Shown: positions 33,168-42,598, counted from the first letter of the stretch. The stretch is DNA of 64,000 nucleotides from Longicatena caecimuris (GCF_004341945.1 NZ_SMBP01000003.1:121841-185840), one strand, 5' to 3'. Notes: generated by a model not told the origin, from the letters alone. Numbers and translations are program-made.

Positions 33168-34559
33168 ATGAGAAAGCAGGTGTTTTATATGCAAGTACAA
33201 GAAACTAATAAAATGGGCATACGTCCCGTATTTCCATTATTGATGTCCATGGCCTTTCCACCCATGCTCAGCATGCTGATCCAAGCTTTATATAACATTG
33301 TGGATAGTATGTTTGTGGCGCAAATCGGTGAGCATGCCCTTACCGCGGTATCTTTAGCCTTTCCTATCCAGACCCTTATCATTGCCTGTGCAGTAGGTAT
33401 TGGTGTCGGTGTAAATTCATATATTGCCAGAAAGTTGGGAGAAAAGAAACAGGATGAGGCAAACAGCGCTGTGCTGCATGGCTTGTTACTGGCATTGGTA
33501 GGATCGTTGTTGTTTATCCTATTGGGTATTTTTGGAATACCGGCCTTTTTTAAGAAGTTTACAAGCGATGCCTTAATATATGAGGAAGCCTGTGCGTATA
33601 CATATATTTGTGTCTTCTTTTGTTTTGGCTGTTTCTTCCATATTTGTATTGAAAAGGTATTTCAATCTACCGGAAAGATGATCTTTCCGATGGCGATTCA
33701 GGCAATTGGGGCTATTATCAATATTATTTTAGACCCAATTATGATCTTTGGCTGGTTTGGTTTTCCGGCATTGGGCGTTCAAGGGGCAGCGATTGCTACC
33801 GTCATTGCCCAGATTACTTCTATGGCAATGTCATTTTTTGTGTTATTAAGCAGAGAACATGATGTCAAAGTCGATGTGAAGCATTTCCATTTCCATATGG
33901 ATTGTATCAAAAAGATCTTAGCCGTAGGTGTTCCAAATGCGTGCATGAATGCATTAAATAGCTTTTTGGTGATGGGATTAAATACGATATTGGTTAGTTT
34001 CTCTAATGCTGCTGTTGCTGTGTTTGGCATTTATTTCAAGCTGCAAACCTTTGTATTCATGCCGGCAAGTGGCTTAACGCAAGGGGCTATGCCATTGATG
34101 GGGTACAATTATGGAGCAGGGTATCATCAACGTCTGCATGAAGCGTTGAAATATGCTATTTCAGTGACCGGAATCATCATGCTATGCGGCTGTCTGCTCT
34201 TTGAAATCTTCCCAACCCAACTATTAGGTTTGTTTGATGCCAATGCGGAAATGATGAATATCGGTGTTCCTGCCTTACGTATCATCGGTATCAGTTTTAT
34301 ACCGGCAACCTTCGGTTTTATTTTACCAACCTTGTTTCAGGCTATGGGATTAGGCTTACAATCATTGATTATCTTCTTATTGCGTCAATTGATCATCACC
34401 TTGCCATTAGCTTTCCTTTTTGCGAATTGGTTTGGTTTATATGGTATTTGGGTATGTTTCATTCTTGCCGAAACTACAGCAGCTATCGTGGCCTACTTGC
34501 TCTATCTGCGTATTCGCAAAACGGATCCGATTCTTTCTCGCAATTGGGAAGCGGCATAA
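33168..34559 (+). CDS. MATE-family multidrug exporter
   Basis: 463 residues, twelve membrane helices in two related halves, the NorM/DinF-type fold. Family landmarks are ALYNIVDSMFVAQIGEHAL near the start, ARKLGEKK, NIILDPIMIFG in the middle and PLMGYNYGAGY in the second half. It exports drugs or metabolites using an ion gradient. GGAGG at 33156-33160 gives a seven-base spacing to ATG 33168; ATG 33189 is an alternative. Its leader looks regulated. Confidence 0.95.
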   Translation: MRKQVFYMQVQETNKMGIRPVFPLLMSMAFPPMLSMLIQALYNIVDSMFVAQIGEHALTAVSLAFPIQTLIIACAVGIGVGVNSYIARKLGEKKQDEANSAVLHGLLLALVGSLLFILLGIFGIPAFFKKFTSDALIYEEACAYTYICVFFCFGCFFHICIEKVFQSTGKMIFPMAIQAIGAIINIILDPIMIFGWFGFPALGVQGAAIATVIAQITSMAMSFFVLLSREHDVKVDVKHFHFHMDCIKKILAVGVPNACMNALNSFLVMGLNTILVSFSNAAVAVFGIYFKLQTFVFMPASGLTQGAMPLMGYNYGAGYHQRLHEALKYAISVTGIIMLCGCLLFEIFPTQLLGLFDANAEMMNIGVPALRIIGISFIPATFGFILPTLFQAMGLGLQSLIIFLLRQLIITLPLAFLFANWFGLYGIWVCFILAETTAAIVAYLLYLRIRKTDPILSRNWEAA

Positions 34560-34576
34560 GATTGTGACAGTTTCGT

Positions 34577-34616
34577 CATCCTTTTGTTTCACATAGACGA
34601 AAGGATGCTTTTTTTT
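34577..34616 (+). terminator. Terminator after the MATE gene
   Basis: Stem CATCCTTT/AAAGGATG, with extra pairing in the loop, followed by eight T. Confidence 0.87.
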
Positions 34617-34686
34617 GTATAATAGAAGAAATGAAAGAACGTTATGTTATCAGTGTCCTACCATCAAGTAGAAAGCAGGGTGTCTT

Positions 34687-35364
34687 ATGAAAATTTTATT
34701 TGTTGAAGATGATCAGGCAATTGCCTTAGGTCTAGTGTATTCTTTAGAAAAAGAAGGCTATGAGGTCATACATTGCGTTTCTCAAAAAGCCGCCTTGGGC
34801 TTGCTGGAAGCACAAGTATTTGACCTATTATTACTAGATGTCAGTTTGCCGGATGGTGATGGCTATACCATATGTAAACAAGCCAAGCATCTACATGATG
34901 TACCTGTTATTTTCTTAACTGCTTTAGATGATGAAGTCAATGTTGTGATGGGCTTAGATCTTGGCGGGGATGATTATGTCACAAAGCCATTTCGCATCAA
35001 AGAATTGTTAAGCCGCATAAAGTCAGTTTTACGCCGTTATCAAAAGGATGCTTTAGACATTGTGCAGATACAGCATCTGGAAATCCACATCAGAGAAGGG
35101 AAAGTATATCGTAAAGGCAGTGAAGTATTCTTAACAGCGTTGGAATATCGCTTATTGATGGTGTTTGTTAATCATCAGGGACAAGTCTTATCGCGTAGTC
35201 AGCTATTGGAAGGCATATGGGATGTCGCCGGTGATTTTGTGAATGATAATACGTTGAGTGTATATATCAAACGTTTACGTGAAAAGTTGGAAAAAGATGC
35301 CGCAGAACCGGAAATTATTAAAACAATCAGAGGACGCGGGTATCGGATGGAGAAAGGATCATGA
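34687..35364 (+). CDS. OmpR-family response regulator
   Basis: 225 residues: a receiver domain (about 1-115, DD at 8-9, Asp in LLLLDVSLPDGDG, FLTALDDE, TKPF) and a winged-helix DNA-binding domain (about 130-222, ending KTIRGRGYRME). It overlaps the kinase gene by four bases. A TATAAT lies at 34618-34623. It should respond to the kinase and act on the direct repeats before the ABC transporter. Confidence 0.95.
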   Translation: MKILFVEDDQAIALGLVYSLEKEGYEVIHCVSQKAALGLLEAQVFDLLLLDVSLPDGDGYTICKQAKHLHDVPVIFLTALDDEVNVVMGLDLGGDDYVTKPFRIKELLSRIKSVLRRYQKDALDIVQIQHLEIHIREGKVYRKGSEVFLTALEYRLLMVFVNHQGQVLSRSQLLEGIWDVAGDFVNDNTLSVYIKRLREKLEKDAAEPEIIKTIRGRGYRMEKGS

Positions 35365-36359
35365 AACTATTACGCAATAAAGAAATACGAAGAAGCGTGT
35401 TGAGCTGTGTTTTATACAGCTTATTATTGTATGTTTTAAGCTTACTTTGGAACATTCCAATCTTGCTTCTCTTGTTTTTCCAAGCCGGTGGTTTTCTAGC
35501 TATTTTCTTATGGTATCAAAAACAGCGCTATGCACATATCACAGCATTATCCACATATCTGCAGGCAGTATATGAAGGCAATGAGCTGTTGGATATACGC
35601 GATTATGAAGAAGGAGAGCTTAGCATATTAAAAAGTGATATTTATAAGATTACCAGTATCTTGAAACAACAAAAGGAATTGCTAGAGAAAGATAAGACAT
35701 TTCTGGCGGATACCTTAAGTAATATTTCGCATCAGCTAAAGACACCTTTAACCTCAATGATCGTCATGAACGATTTATTAGCACAAGAAGATCTGCCATT
35801 GATTAAGCGTAAACAGTTCCAGCAACAGATGCAGCATCAGCTGCAGCGAATCGAATGGCTGATTGCGACCTTACTTAAGCTTTCAAAGATTGATGCGAAT
35901 GCGATTATCTTTGAACCAGTGGATGTTGTTGCCCATACGTTGCTTGAAGAAAGCATAGAACCACTTTTAATAGGCATGGAGCTAAAAAACATCACTTATA
36001 CGATAGAGTGTGCAACGGATATTCATTTTGCTGTTGATCGCAATTGGATTAAGGAAGCCATTGTAAATATCGTGAAAAACTGTATGGAGCATACTTCTGA
36101 AAACGGTCATATCTGCATCAGCTGCAAGGATACACCTCTTTATACCTTCCTTGTGATCGAGGATGATGGCTGTGGCATTGCTACATGTGATTTAGCGCAT
36201 ATCTTTGAACGGTTTTACAAAGGGGAAAATGCCGGTCAAGACAGTGTGGGCATAGGCTTATCTTTAGCTAAAGCTATTCTTATGCATAATCATGCGACGA
36301 TTGAAGCAGAAAGTGAAGTAGGAAAAGGCACACAGTTTTTGATTCGTTTTTATAAATAA
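35361..36359 (+). CDS. Sensor histidine kinase with very short extracellular loop
   Basis: 332 residues. Two membrane helices lie close together (about 13-30 and 34-52) with almost no loop, the design of intramembrane-sensing kinases such as BceS. The H-box is SNISHQLKTPLTSM near 120-133, with N-box VNIVKNCMEHT, DDGCGI and GIGLSLAKA. Such kinases sense through a partner ABC transporter, and one is encoded immediately downstream. This suggests an antimicrobial peptide or cell-envelope stress detector. Confidence 0.93.
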   Translation: MKLLRNKEIRRSVLSCVLYSLLLYVLSLLWNIPILLLLFFQAGGFLAIFLWYQKQRYAHITALSTYLQAVYEGNELLDIRDYEEGELSILKSDIYKITSILKQQKELLEKDKTFLADTLSNISHQLKTPLTSMIVMNDLLAQEDLPLIKRKQFQQQMQHQLQRIEWLIATLLKLSKIDANAIIFEPVDVVAHTLLEESIEPLLIGMELKNITYTIECATDIHFAVDRNWIKEAIVNIVKNCMEHTSENGHICISCKDTPLYTFLVIEDDGCGIATCDLAHIFERFYKGENAGQDSVGIGLSLAKAILMHNHATIEAESEVGKGTQFLIRFYK

Positions 36360-36374
36360 AAGCAGGCAGTTTCG

Positions 36375-36428
36375 TGACAGAATTGTAAGACATATTGTCA
36401 TGAAGCTGTCATTTCTTTCGCTTATACT
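36375..36428 (+). promoter_or_regulatory. Repeat-bearing promoter of the ABC transporter
   Basis: TATACT (36423-36428) has no good -35 hexamer. Upstream are TGACA at 36375, TGTCA at 36396 and TGTCA at 36407. The last two form an 11-base direct repeat, the spacing OmpR-type regulators prefer. An activator-dependent promoter driven by the neighbouring response regulator is likely. Confidence 0.5.
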
Positions 36429-36449
36429 TAAGCGTAGGAGGAAATACAT

Positions 36450-37133
36450 ATGGAATTGTTAAAGGTAGAGCATGTAAGTAAAATTTATGGGGCGAAAGAA
36501 ACGCAGGTAAAGGCATTGGATGATGTTTCTTTTACGGTAGAAAAAGGAGAATTTGTGGCAATTGTTGGCCCAAGTGGCTCAGGTAAGTCTACGCTGCTGC
36601 ATATTCTTGGCGGTGTGGATCGTCCGACAAGTGGTCAGGTAATCTTAGATGGTAATGCGATGTATCAGATGGATGAAGATGGATTGGCTATTTTTCGACG
36701 TCGTCAGATTGGCCTCATCTATCAGTTTTATAACCTGATTCCGGTATTGAATGTGAAAGAAAATATCACCTTGCCTTTGTTGTTGGATCAGCGAAAAGTA
36801 AATGAAGATTACTTTCAGAAATTGGTACAGCAACTCGGTTTGCAGGATCGTTTAAATTATTTGCCCAATCAATTATCAGGAGGACAGCAGCAGCGCGTAT
36901 CTATCTGCCGTGCCATCATGGCATCACCGGCTGTCGTTTTAGCGGATGAGCCAACAGGAAATCTCGATCGTAAGAACAGCGAAGAAATTGTCGGGTTGTT
37001 AAAACAGCTACATCGAGAACAAAAACAGACGCTGATCATGATTACGCATGATGAAAGTATTGCCCTGCAGGCAGATCGCATCTTGCAAATAGAGGATGGT
37101 AAGATTGTCAAAGACGAGGTGATACGGCGATGA
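36450..37133 (+). CDS. ABC transporter ATPase (MacB/BceA type)
   Basis: 227 residues with Walker A GPSGSGKST near 40, Q-loop YQFYNLIPVLN, signature LSGGQQQR, Walker B VVLADEPTGNLD and the switch His in MITHDES. It belongs to the MacB/LolD/BceA clade that partners FtsX-type permeases. It overlaps the permease gene by four bases. Confidence 0.96.
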   Translation: MELLKVEHVSKIYGAKETQVKALDDVSFTVEKGEFVAIVGPSGSGKSTLLHILGGVDRPTSGQVILDGNAMYQMDEDGLAIFRRRQIGLIYQFYNLIPVLNVKENITLPLLLDQRKVNEDYFQKLVQQLGLQDRLNYLPNQLSGGQQQRVSICRAIMASPAVVLADEPTGNLDRKNSEEIVGLLKQLHREQKQTLIMITHDESIALQADRILQIEDGKIVKDEVIRR

Positions 37134-39727
37134 AGGTAGAATATCGCGTCACTTTGGAAAGCATGCGGCGCAATCGCAGTAGAACTAGAATTACCATCTT
37201 CGGAGTTGTGCTTTGTATCGCGATGCTATCCGCAATTGCGACCATGATGACTTCATATCGCAGTGCCATGATCGAAGGTGTAATCGCACGCAATGGCTTT
37301 TATCATTATAGCTTTAATGAGATATCTTCATCGGATGTTCAAAGGCTGCAAGCAAATCAAGATGTTGCACAAGTTGTCATTACCTATGCGGATAAAGCAC
37401 GATATGGAACAAAGGATGACAATGCAGAAATGCAGACTACCATTCAGATAAATGGTGTAAAAGAAAAAGACTTAGCGTTAAAAGGCAATGCATTGATTCA
37501 AGGAAGCTATCCTAGCAATGCACATGAAATTTTAGTCAGTGAGCAATTTCTTAAAAAATATGAGAAAGCGATTGGTGATCCTATTACTTTACGCATTGGC
37601 GATTATCCAAAGCAGCAATGGCAAACCAAACAGCAACAAGACTATCGCATTAGCGGTGTAATCAAAAGCTGGTGGGATGATGTAGGCTATATGAACACCA
37701 TTGTGGCCTATGATACACAACAAGAAGCTTTGCATAAGAATAACTTATCCGCCTATCTCTGCTTGGACTCTTTGCGGCATAAAGAGGATAAAATAGCACG
37801 CATTCAAAGCCAACTGCATACAGAATATGGTAGCAATACCAATTATGACCTGCTGCAGTTTTATGAAATTACCGATTCAGAGTTTATGAAAACGATGTTG
37901 ATTGCAGGCAGTATCATGGCCACTTTGATCTTATTAGGCGGAGGCTCTCTGATTTATAATGCATTTGCCATATCATTAAGTGAGAGAACCAGATATTTAG
38001 GTATGTTATCCAGCGTTGGAGCGACGCGAAAACAGAAAAAACGCTCAGTACGCTTTGAGGCTTTCGTCATCGGATGTATTGCCTTACCGATTGGTTTATG
38101 CTTAGGAATCGGCGGGGATGCTATTGCCTTTCATTTGTTTGACGGCCTCATACGTTCATCCAGTTCTTCTGATCTGGATTTAAAAGTTGTGGTGAACTGG
38201 CAGATTCTGTTAATAATCGTTATGTTTACCATTGTACTATTGCTTTTTTCATCCTGGTTACCGGCAAGGAGAGCTTCCCATATTTCGGCAGTTACGGCAA
38301 TACGTCAGAATAGTGATGTACGCATACGTAAAAAGGATGTTAAAGTAAGCCGTATCACACAAAGATTGTTTGGCTTTGAAGGTACTCTTGCAATGAAAAA
38401 CATGAAGCGCAATCCTTTCCGTTATCGTGCAACGTTGTTATCGTTTATCATTTGTATGGTTTTATTTCTTAGTGCCATCACCTTGATGGGACTTGTGCAA
38501 TCCACGATCTTGATGCACATGCAAACCAATGCTGATGTTCGTTTAAGCATTCAAAACAATACGGATGATGAATCGCCTTATCAACCATATGAGGAAGCAG
38601 CTCTGGCTTCCTATAAAAACATGCGGTATGCAGACCATGCGACAATCGTATTACACAGTGGTTTAAATGTAAAAGATGGCAGCTATCTTAGCAAAGAAGC
38701 AAAAAAGGTGTTACAAAAATATGAAAAAATTGCCGATATTGATACCAATTTTAAAGAAAGCAACCTTTCACACCTTGAAATTTACGGATTACAGGATGAA
38801 GAATTAAAAGCGTATTGTAAACAAGTCGGTGTTGATATGAAAAAACTAAAAGCGCATCAAGGGATGATCTTAGTGAATGCTCCACTAAAAGATGCCTATG
38901 CGCTAAAACATGTCAATTGGTTTCAAGTGAAAAAAGGCAGTTTATTTCCTGGCAGTTTTCAAAAAAAGGGAGATCCTTATGAAGCCTATGAGGGTAAAGA
39001 TGCGGATGAAATACCGGAAAGTTTACCGGTACAGACCTTTGAACATCCGGTGTATATTGAAAAGGTGACACAGCAGACACCGACCTTTCTGGAGGCGGCA
39101 AATGCATATCCGACAAGCTATTTGATTACGTCCTTTGACACGGTGAATGCATTACATGTCGCGCTTGATAAAAAAGATGGGGTGATATTGGATTTCTGTG
39201 AAATTTTTTATCAAAGCACGCATCCAAATGAATTACAAGATGAGCTAATCAAACAGCAAACAATGAATATGTCTGTAAAAAATATAGCTAAAGAGAATGA
39301 AAAAACAAAAAGTTTGAACTTGTTGGTATCCTTGTTTCTTTATGGTTTTGTCGGCTTATTGATCTTAATTTCCATCACTAATATTATGAATACGATCGCG
39401 ACTAGCATGCAGCTGCGTAAAAGAGAATTTGCAATGCTAAAATCAATAGGTGTTACGAAAAAACAATTTCATCGCATGATTGGTTATGAAAGTATTTTCT
39501 ATGGGATCAAGACCTGTTTGTATGGTCTGCCAATTGCGTTTATAATCATGGTTGTCTTATCGAAAACTTTTTCTCTAAGTTTTGAGAATAAGCTATATAT
39601 CCCATGGCTAGGTGTCGCAATAACCATTTTGGCGTTATTCCTTTTATTGACGATGATCATGCTTTTCTCTATCCATCGTGGTGAAAAAGATAATATCATC
39701 GAAACGATACGGCAGGAAAGTATCTAA
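37130..39727 (+). CDS. FtsX-type ABC transporter permease, two-repeat form
   Basis: 865 residues. An N-terminal helix (about 20-42) is followed by an extracellular domain and a three-helix FtsX block (about 255-400). A second copy begins with an NPFRYRATLLSFIICMVLF helix (about 425-455), a second extracellular domain (about 465-720) and a closing FtsX block (about 725-860). It is not a typical BceB, which has ten helices and one large loop, but the neighbouring two-component system suggests a similar sensing or detoxifying role. It probably exports or dislodges an envelope-active compound. Confidence 0.9.
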   Translation: MKVEYRVTLESMRRNRSRTRITIFGVVLCIAMLSAIATMMTSYRSAMIEGVIARNGFYHYSFNEISSSDVQRLQANQDVAQVVITYADKARYGTKDDNAEMQTTIQINGVKEKDLALKGNALIQGSYPSNAHEILVSEQFLKKYEKAIGDPITLRIGDYPKQQWQTKQQQDYRISGVIKSWWDDVGYMNTIVAYDTQQEALHKNNLSAYLCLDSLRHKEDKIARIQSQLHTEYGSNTNYDLLQFYEITDSEFMKTMLIAGSIMATLILLGGGSLIYNAFAISLSERTRYLGMLSSVGATRKQKKRSVRFEAFVIGCIALPIGLCLGIGGDAIAFHLFDGLIRSSSSSDLDLKVVVNWQILLIIVMFTIVLLLFSSWLPARRASHISAVTAIRQNSDVRIRKKDVKVSRITQRLFGFEGTLAMKNMKRNPFRYRATLLSFIICMVLFLSAITLMGLVQSTILMHMQTNADVRLSIQNNTDDESPYQPYEEAALASYKNMRYADHATIVLHSGLNVKDGSYLSKEAKKVLQKYEKIADIDTNFKESNLSHLEIYGLQDEELKAYCKQVGVDMKKLKAHQGMILVNAPLKDAYALKHVNWFQVKKGSLFPGSFQKKGDPYEAYEGKDADEIPESLPVQTFEHPVYIEKVTQQTPTFLEAANAYPTSYLITSFDTVNALHVALDKKDGVILDFCEIFYQSTHPNELQDELIKQQTMNMSVKNIAKENEKTKSLNLLVSLFLYGFVGLLILISITNIMNTIATSMQLRKREFAMLKSIGVTKKQFHRMIGYESIFYGIKTCLYGLPIAFIIMVVLSKTFSLSFENKLYIPWLGVAITILALFLLLTMIMLFSIHRGEKDNIIETIRQESI

Positions 39728-39733
39728 ACTTAC

Positions 39734-39765
39734 AAAAGCGGTTTTTTGATTAGATCGCTTTTTAT
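39734..39765 (+). terminator. Terminator after the ABC operon
   Basis: Stem AAAAGCG/CGCTTTT with a T-rich tail. Confidence 0.75.
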
Positions 39766-39830
39766 AATCAGGAATGGAAAACGGTTACATGCAATGCTAT
39801 AATAAAGGTACGAATGCAGGAGGCAAGGTT

Positions 39831-41312
39831 ATGCAAAATTATATTATGGCAATTGACCAAGGAACAACCAGTACCAGAGCCATCCTTTTTGATCAGCAAA
39901 GCAATATCATTGGAATTGCTCAAAAGGAATTGGAAAATTACTATCCTCATCCTGGTTGGGTAGAACAGAATGCGAATGATATTTGGGCAAGTACGGTAGG
40001 GGTCATGTTTGAGGTATTGGCAAAAACAGGTATCAAAGATACGCAAATTGCGGCAATCGGTATCACAAATCAAAGAGAAACAACCGTTGTCTGGGATAAG
40101 GAAAGCGGACAGCCCATCTATTTTGCCATTGTATGGCAATCTCGGCAAAGCGATTCCTATTGTGAAGCATTCAAAGCCCAAGGCTTAGAAGAAATGATCA
40201 AGGAAAAGACGGGATTATTATTAGATCCGTATTTTTCTGCCAGTAAGATTCGTTTTATCTTAGATCATGTTGCGGGGGCTCAGGAAAGGGCAGAACGTGG
40301 TGAACTGCTGTTTGGGACGATGGATACATGGTTGTTGTGGAAACTGAGCCAAGGGGCAAAGCATATGAGTGATGTGTCGAATGCATCACGAACGATGTTA
40401 ATGAATTTAAAAACTTTGGATTATGATGAAGAATTGTTAAAACTGTGGAACATTCCAAGATGCATGTTACCGGAAATTCATGATACCAGTGAAGTCTATA
40501 GCTATACCAGTGGATTGTTTGATCATCCGATTCCGATTGCGGCTTTGGTTGGCGATCAGCAGGCAGCTTTGTTTGGTCAGACTTGTTTTGATGCGGGTAA
40601 TGTGAAGAATACGTATGGTACCGGATGTTTCCTGCTTATGAATACGAAGGAGAAAATTATCCACTCTCAACATGGCCTGTTAACATGTGTAGGCTGGCGT
40701 ATTAAGGGGCAAACCGCTTATGTTTTAGAAGGTAGCGTGTTTGTGGCCGGAGCTGCTATTCAGTGGCTAAGAGATGGTTTGGCTATCATTTCCAGCAGCA
40801 GTGAAAGTGAAAGCAGAGCCAAGCAAGTAAATGATTGTGATGGTGTTTATGTAGTGCCTTCCTTTACCGGGTTAGGTGCGCCTTATTGGAAGCCACAGGT
40901 AAAAGGGGGCATCTTAGGATTAACCAGAGGCACAAAGCAAGAGCATATCATACGTGCTACCATAGAATCTTTAGCTTATCAAACCAGTGATGTCGTATTT
41001 GCTATGCAAGAGGACAGTGGTTTAGCCATTAAAAAGATGCAGGTAGATGGCGGTGCTAGTCGTAATGATTTCCTCTTACAATTTCAAAGTGATATTCTAA
41101 ATACGCAAGTAATTCGTTCAACCATCAGTGAAACGACCGCATTAGGAGCGGCTTATCTGGCAGGTTTAGCCGTCGGTGTTTGGAAACATCAGGATGATAT
41201 CCGTAAGCAATTTCAAGTTGCCAGCATTTTTGAACCGATGATGGAGGAAGAAAACCGCATTGCTCATTTAAACGGCTGGAAGCGAGCAATCCATGCGATT
41301 ATGGAGTTTTAA
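39831..41312 (+). CDS. glpK: Glycerol kinase
   Basis: 493 residues, full length. FGGY-kinase features: AIDQGTTSTRAILFD at the start, ITNQRETTVVWDK, DVSNASRTMLMN, the ATP site NTYGTGCFLLMNT, FTGLGAPYWKP and VDGGASRNDF. It phosphorylates glycerol to glycerol 3-phosphate. An extended -10 (TGCTATAAT, ending 39803) precedes a strong AGGAGG nine bases before ATG 39831. No glpF or glpD is nearby and no regulatory site was recognised. Confidence 0.98.
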   Translation: MQNYIMAIDQGTTSTRAILFDQQSNIIGIAQKELENYYPHPGWVEQNANDIWASTVGVMFEVLAKTGIKDTQIAAIGITNQRETTVVWDKESGQPIYFAIVWQSRQSDSYCEAFKAQGLEEMIKEKTGLLLDPYFSASKIRFILDHVAGAQERAERGELLFGTMDTWLLWKLSQGAKHMSDVSNASRTMLMNLKTLDYDEELLKLWNIPRCMLPEIHDTSEVYSYTSGLFDHPIPIAALVGDQQAALFGQTCFDAGNVKNTYGTGCFLLMNTKEKIIHSQHGLLTCVGWRIKGQTAYVLEGSVFVAGAAIQWLRDGLAIISSSSESESRAKQVNDCDGVYVVPSFTGLGAPYWKPQVKGGILGLTRGTKQEHIIRATIESLAYQTSDVVFAMQEDSGLAIKKMQVDGGASRNDFLLQFQSDILNTQVIRSTISETTALGAAYLAGLAVGVWKHQDDIRKQFQVASIFEPMMEEENRIAHLNGWKRAIHAIMEF

Positions 41313-41410
41313 ATAACTGCGGCAAGCAATTTGCAAAAGATAAAATCACAGGGTCATCACGACATACAAGAAAATGGTAATTTTTGCTTGTGAAAATGTT
41401 AGTAAATCAA

Positions 41411-41439
41411 TTGACGTATATCCTTACCTTTGTTAAAAT
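41411..41439 (+). promoter_or_regulatory. Promoter of FMN-binding lipoprotein 1
   Basis: TTGACG and TAAAAT, 17 bases apart. The -10 is flanked by an inverted repeat TTACC...GGTAA (41424-41450), a possible operator. Confidence 0.72.
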
Positions 41440-41515
41440 ATCTTTGGTAAAGAGGGAATATTTCTTCTAAGTCGTAATGAACGATTTACCAGAAAGAGAA
41501 AAGGAGATAATGAAC

Positions 41516-41935
41516 ATGAAAAAACTGACAGTATTACTGGCAGCATTGTTTATGCTGACGGCGTGCGGTAGCAGCGAAGAAGCAAAAACGGGATCTGCCG
41601 AAACAGCAAAAGATGCCAAAGGTGATTATGCAAGTGCTAAAATCACAGTAAAAGGCGATGCAGTTGAGTCTATTACATTAGATGAGACAAAGGATGGCAA
41701 ATCAAAAAAAGAGCTTGGTGCTAACTACAACATGAAGCCACACAGCAAAATCAAAAAAGAATGGAATAAACAGGTAGAATTCTTGGAAAAGTACATTGTT
41801 AAAAACGGTATCGATAAGGTCGAATTAACAGATCAAGGCTACCCTAAAAATGACGATGTATTGGCAGGATGCACCATCAACATCACAAATCTGATGCAAG
41901 CAGCTAAAGATGCAGAAGCTGCAGCAAAGAAATAA
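41516..41935 (+). CDS. Small FMN-binding lipoprotein 1
   Basis: 139 residues. Lipoprotein signal MKKLTVLLAALFMLTACGSS with the lipobox Cys at 17. The mature part resembles the FMN_bind domain of PplA-type extracellular electron-transfer lipoproteins: KKELGANYNM, SKIKKEWNKQ and the final DDVLAGCTINI, where flavinylated proteins have D-x-x-[ST]GAT. The Thr that would carry FMN is kept, but the Ala is Cys. ATG 41516 is eight bases from AAGGAGA. Probably flavinylated by ApbE and reduced by Rnf-linked or other electron flow; this is inference. Confidence 0.78.
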   Translation: MKKLTVLLAALFMLTACGSSEEAKTGSAETAKDAKGDYASAKITVKGDAVESITLDETKDGKSKKELGANYNMKPHSKIKKEWNKQVEFLEKYIVKNGIDKVELTDQGYPKNDDVLAGCTINITNLMQAAKDAEAAAKK

Positions 41936-41942
41936 ACAACCG

Positions 41943-41985
41943 ACAGATAGTACAGTTCTCATAAAACTGGACTATCTGTTTTTTT
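41943..41985 (+). terminator. Terminator after lipoprotein 1
   Basis: Fifteen-base arms ACAGATAGTACAGTT/AACTGGACTATCTGT with one mismatch, then seven T. Confidence 0.9.
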
Positions 41986-42125
41986 AACGAATTCATAATG
42001 TTATCTTTAAGCGTAAACTAAAACAATGCCTAGGTTTATAGTTTTATGGTAGTAGCGCATATGGCAGGATGTATGGTTGCACAAAAAGCGGTAACACTAA
42101 AATTAAGCAGAAAGGATGCGAAAGA

Positions 42126-42545
42126 ATGAAAAAAATAACAGTGTTACTGCTTGGTGTATGCATGCTGTTGAGCGGTTGTGCCAAAAGCGAGCAGAAAGAG
42201 GGAACAGGAACTTATACAAATGCAAACGGGGAAACGACAACGGCTAAAGTAACTTTAAAAGATGGTAAAATCAGTAAGGTTTCCATTGATGAAACCGCGA
42301 AAGACAAAGACAAGACAAAAAAAGAACTTGGCGCTGACTATCATATGAAAACAGCAAGCGGTATTGGCAAAGAATGGAATGAACAAGTGAAATTCTTTGA
42401 AAACTACGTAGCTAAACATGGTATTGAAAAGTTGGAATTAAAAGATAATGGAAAAGCAGCTAACGCAGATGTTATCAGCGGCTGCACCATTAGTGTTGAA
42501 GGGTTTGTAAAAGCAATCGCCGATGCTAAGGCAAATGCTAAATAA
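42126..42545 (+). CDS. Small FMN-binding lipoprotein 2
   Basis: 139 residues, a paralogue of the preceding lipoprotein gene. Signal MKKITVLLLGVCMLLSGC with lipobox Cys 18. The mature part keeps KKELGADYHMKTASGIGKEW and the flavin-site region ADVISGCTISVEGF. This copy has S-G-C-T, closer to the TGAT consensus than copy 1. Each copy has its own terminator, so they are probably separate transcripts expressed under different conditions. Confidence 0.8.
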   Translation: MKKITVLLLGVCMLLSGCAKSEQKEGTGTYTNANGETTTAKVTLKDGKISKVSIDETAKDKDKTKKELGADYHMKTASGIGKEWNEQVKFFENYVAKHGIEKLELKDNGKAANADVISGCTISVEGFVKAIADAKANAK

Positions 42546-42586
42546 AAAGTGATGCTCCTATATTCGTATAGGGCATCACTTTTTTC
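42544..42586 (+). terminator. Terminator after lipoprotein 2
   Basis: Stem AAAAGTGATGC-CCTAT/ATAGG-GCATCACTTTT with a one-base bulge and a T-run. Confidence 0.9.
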
Positions 42587-42598
42587 AAGCATGGAAGT

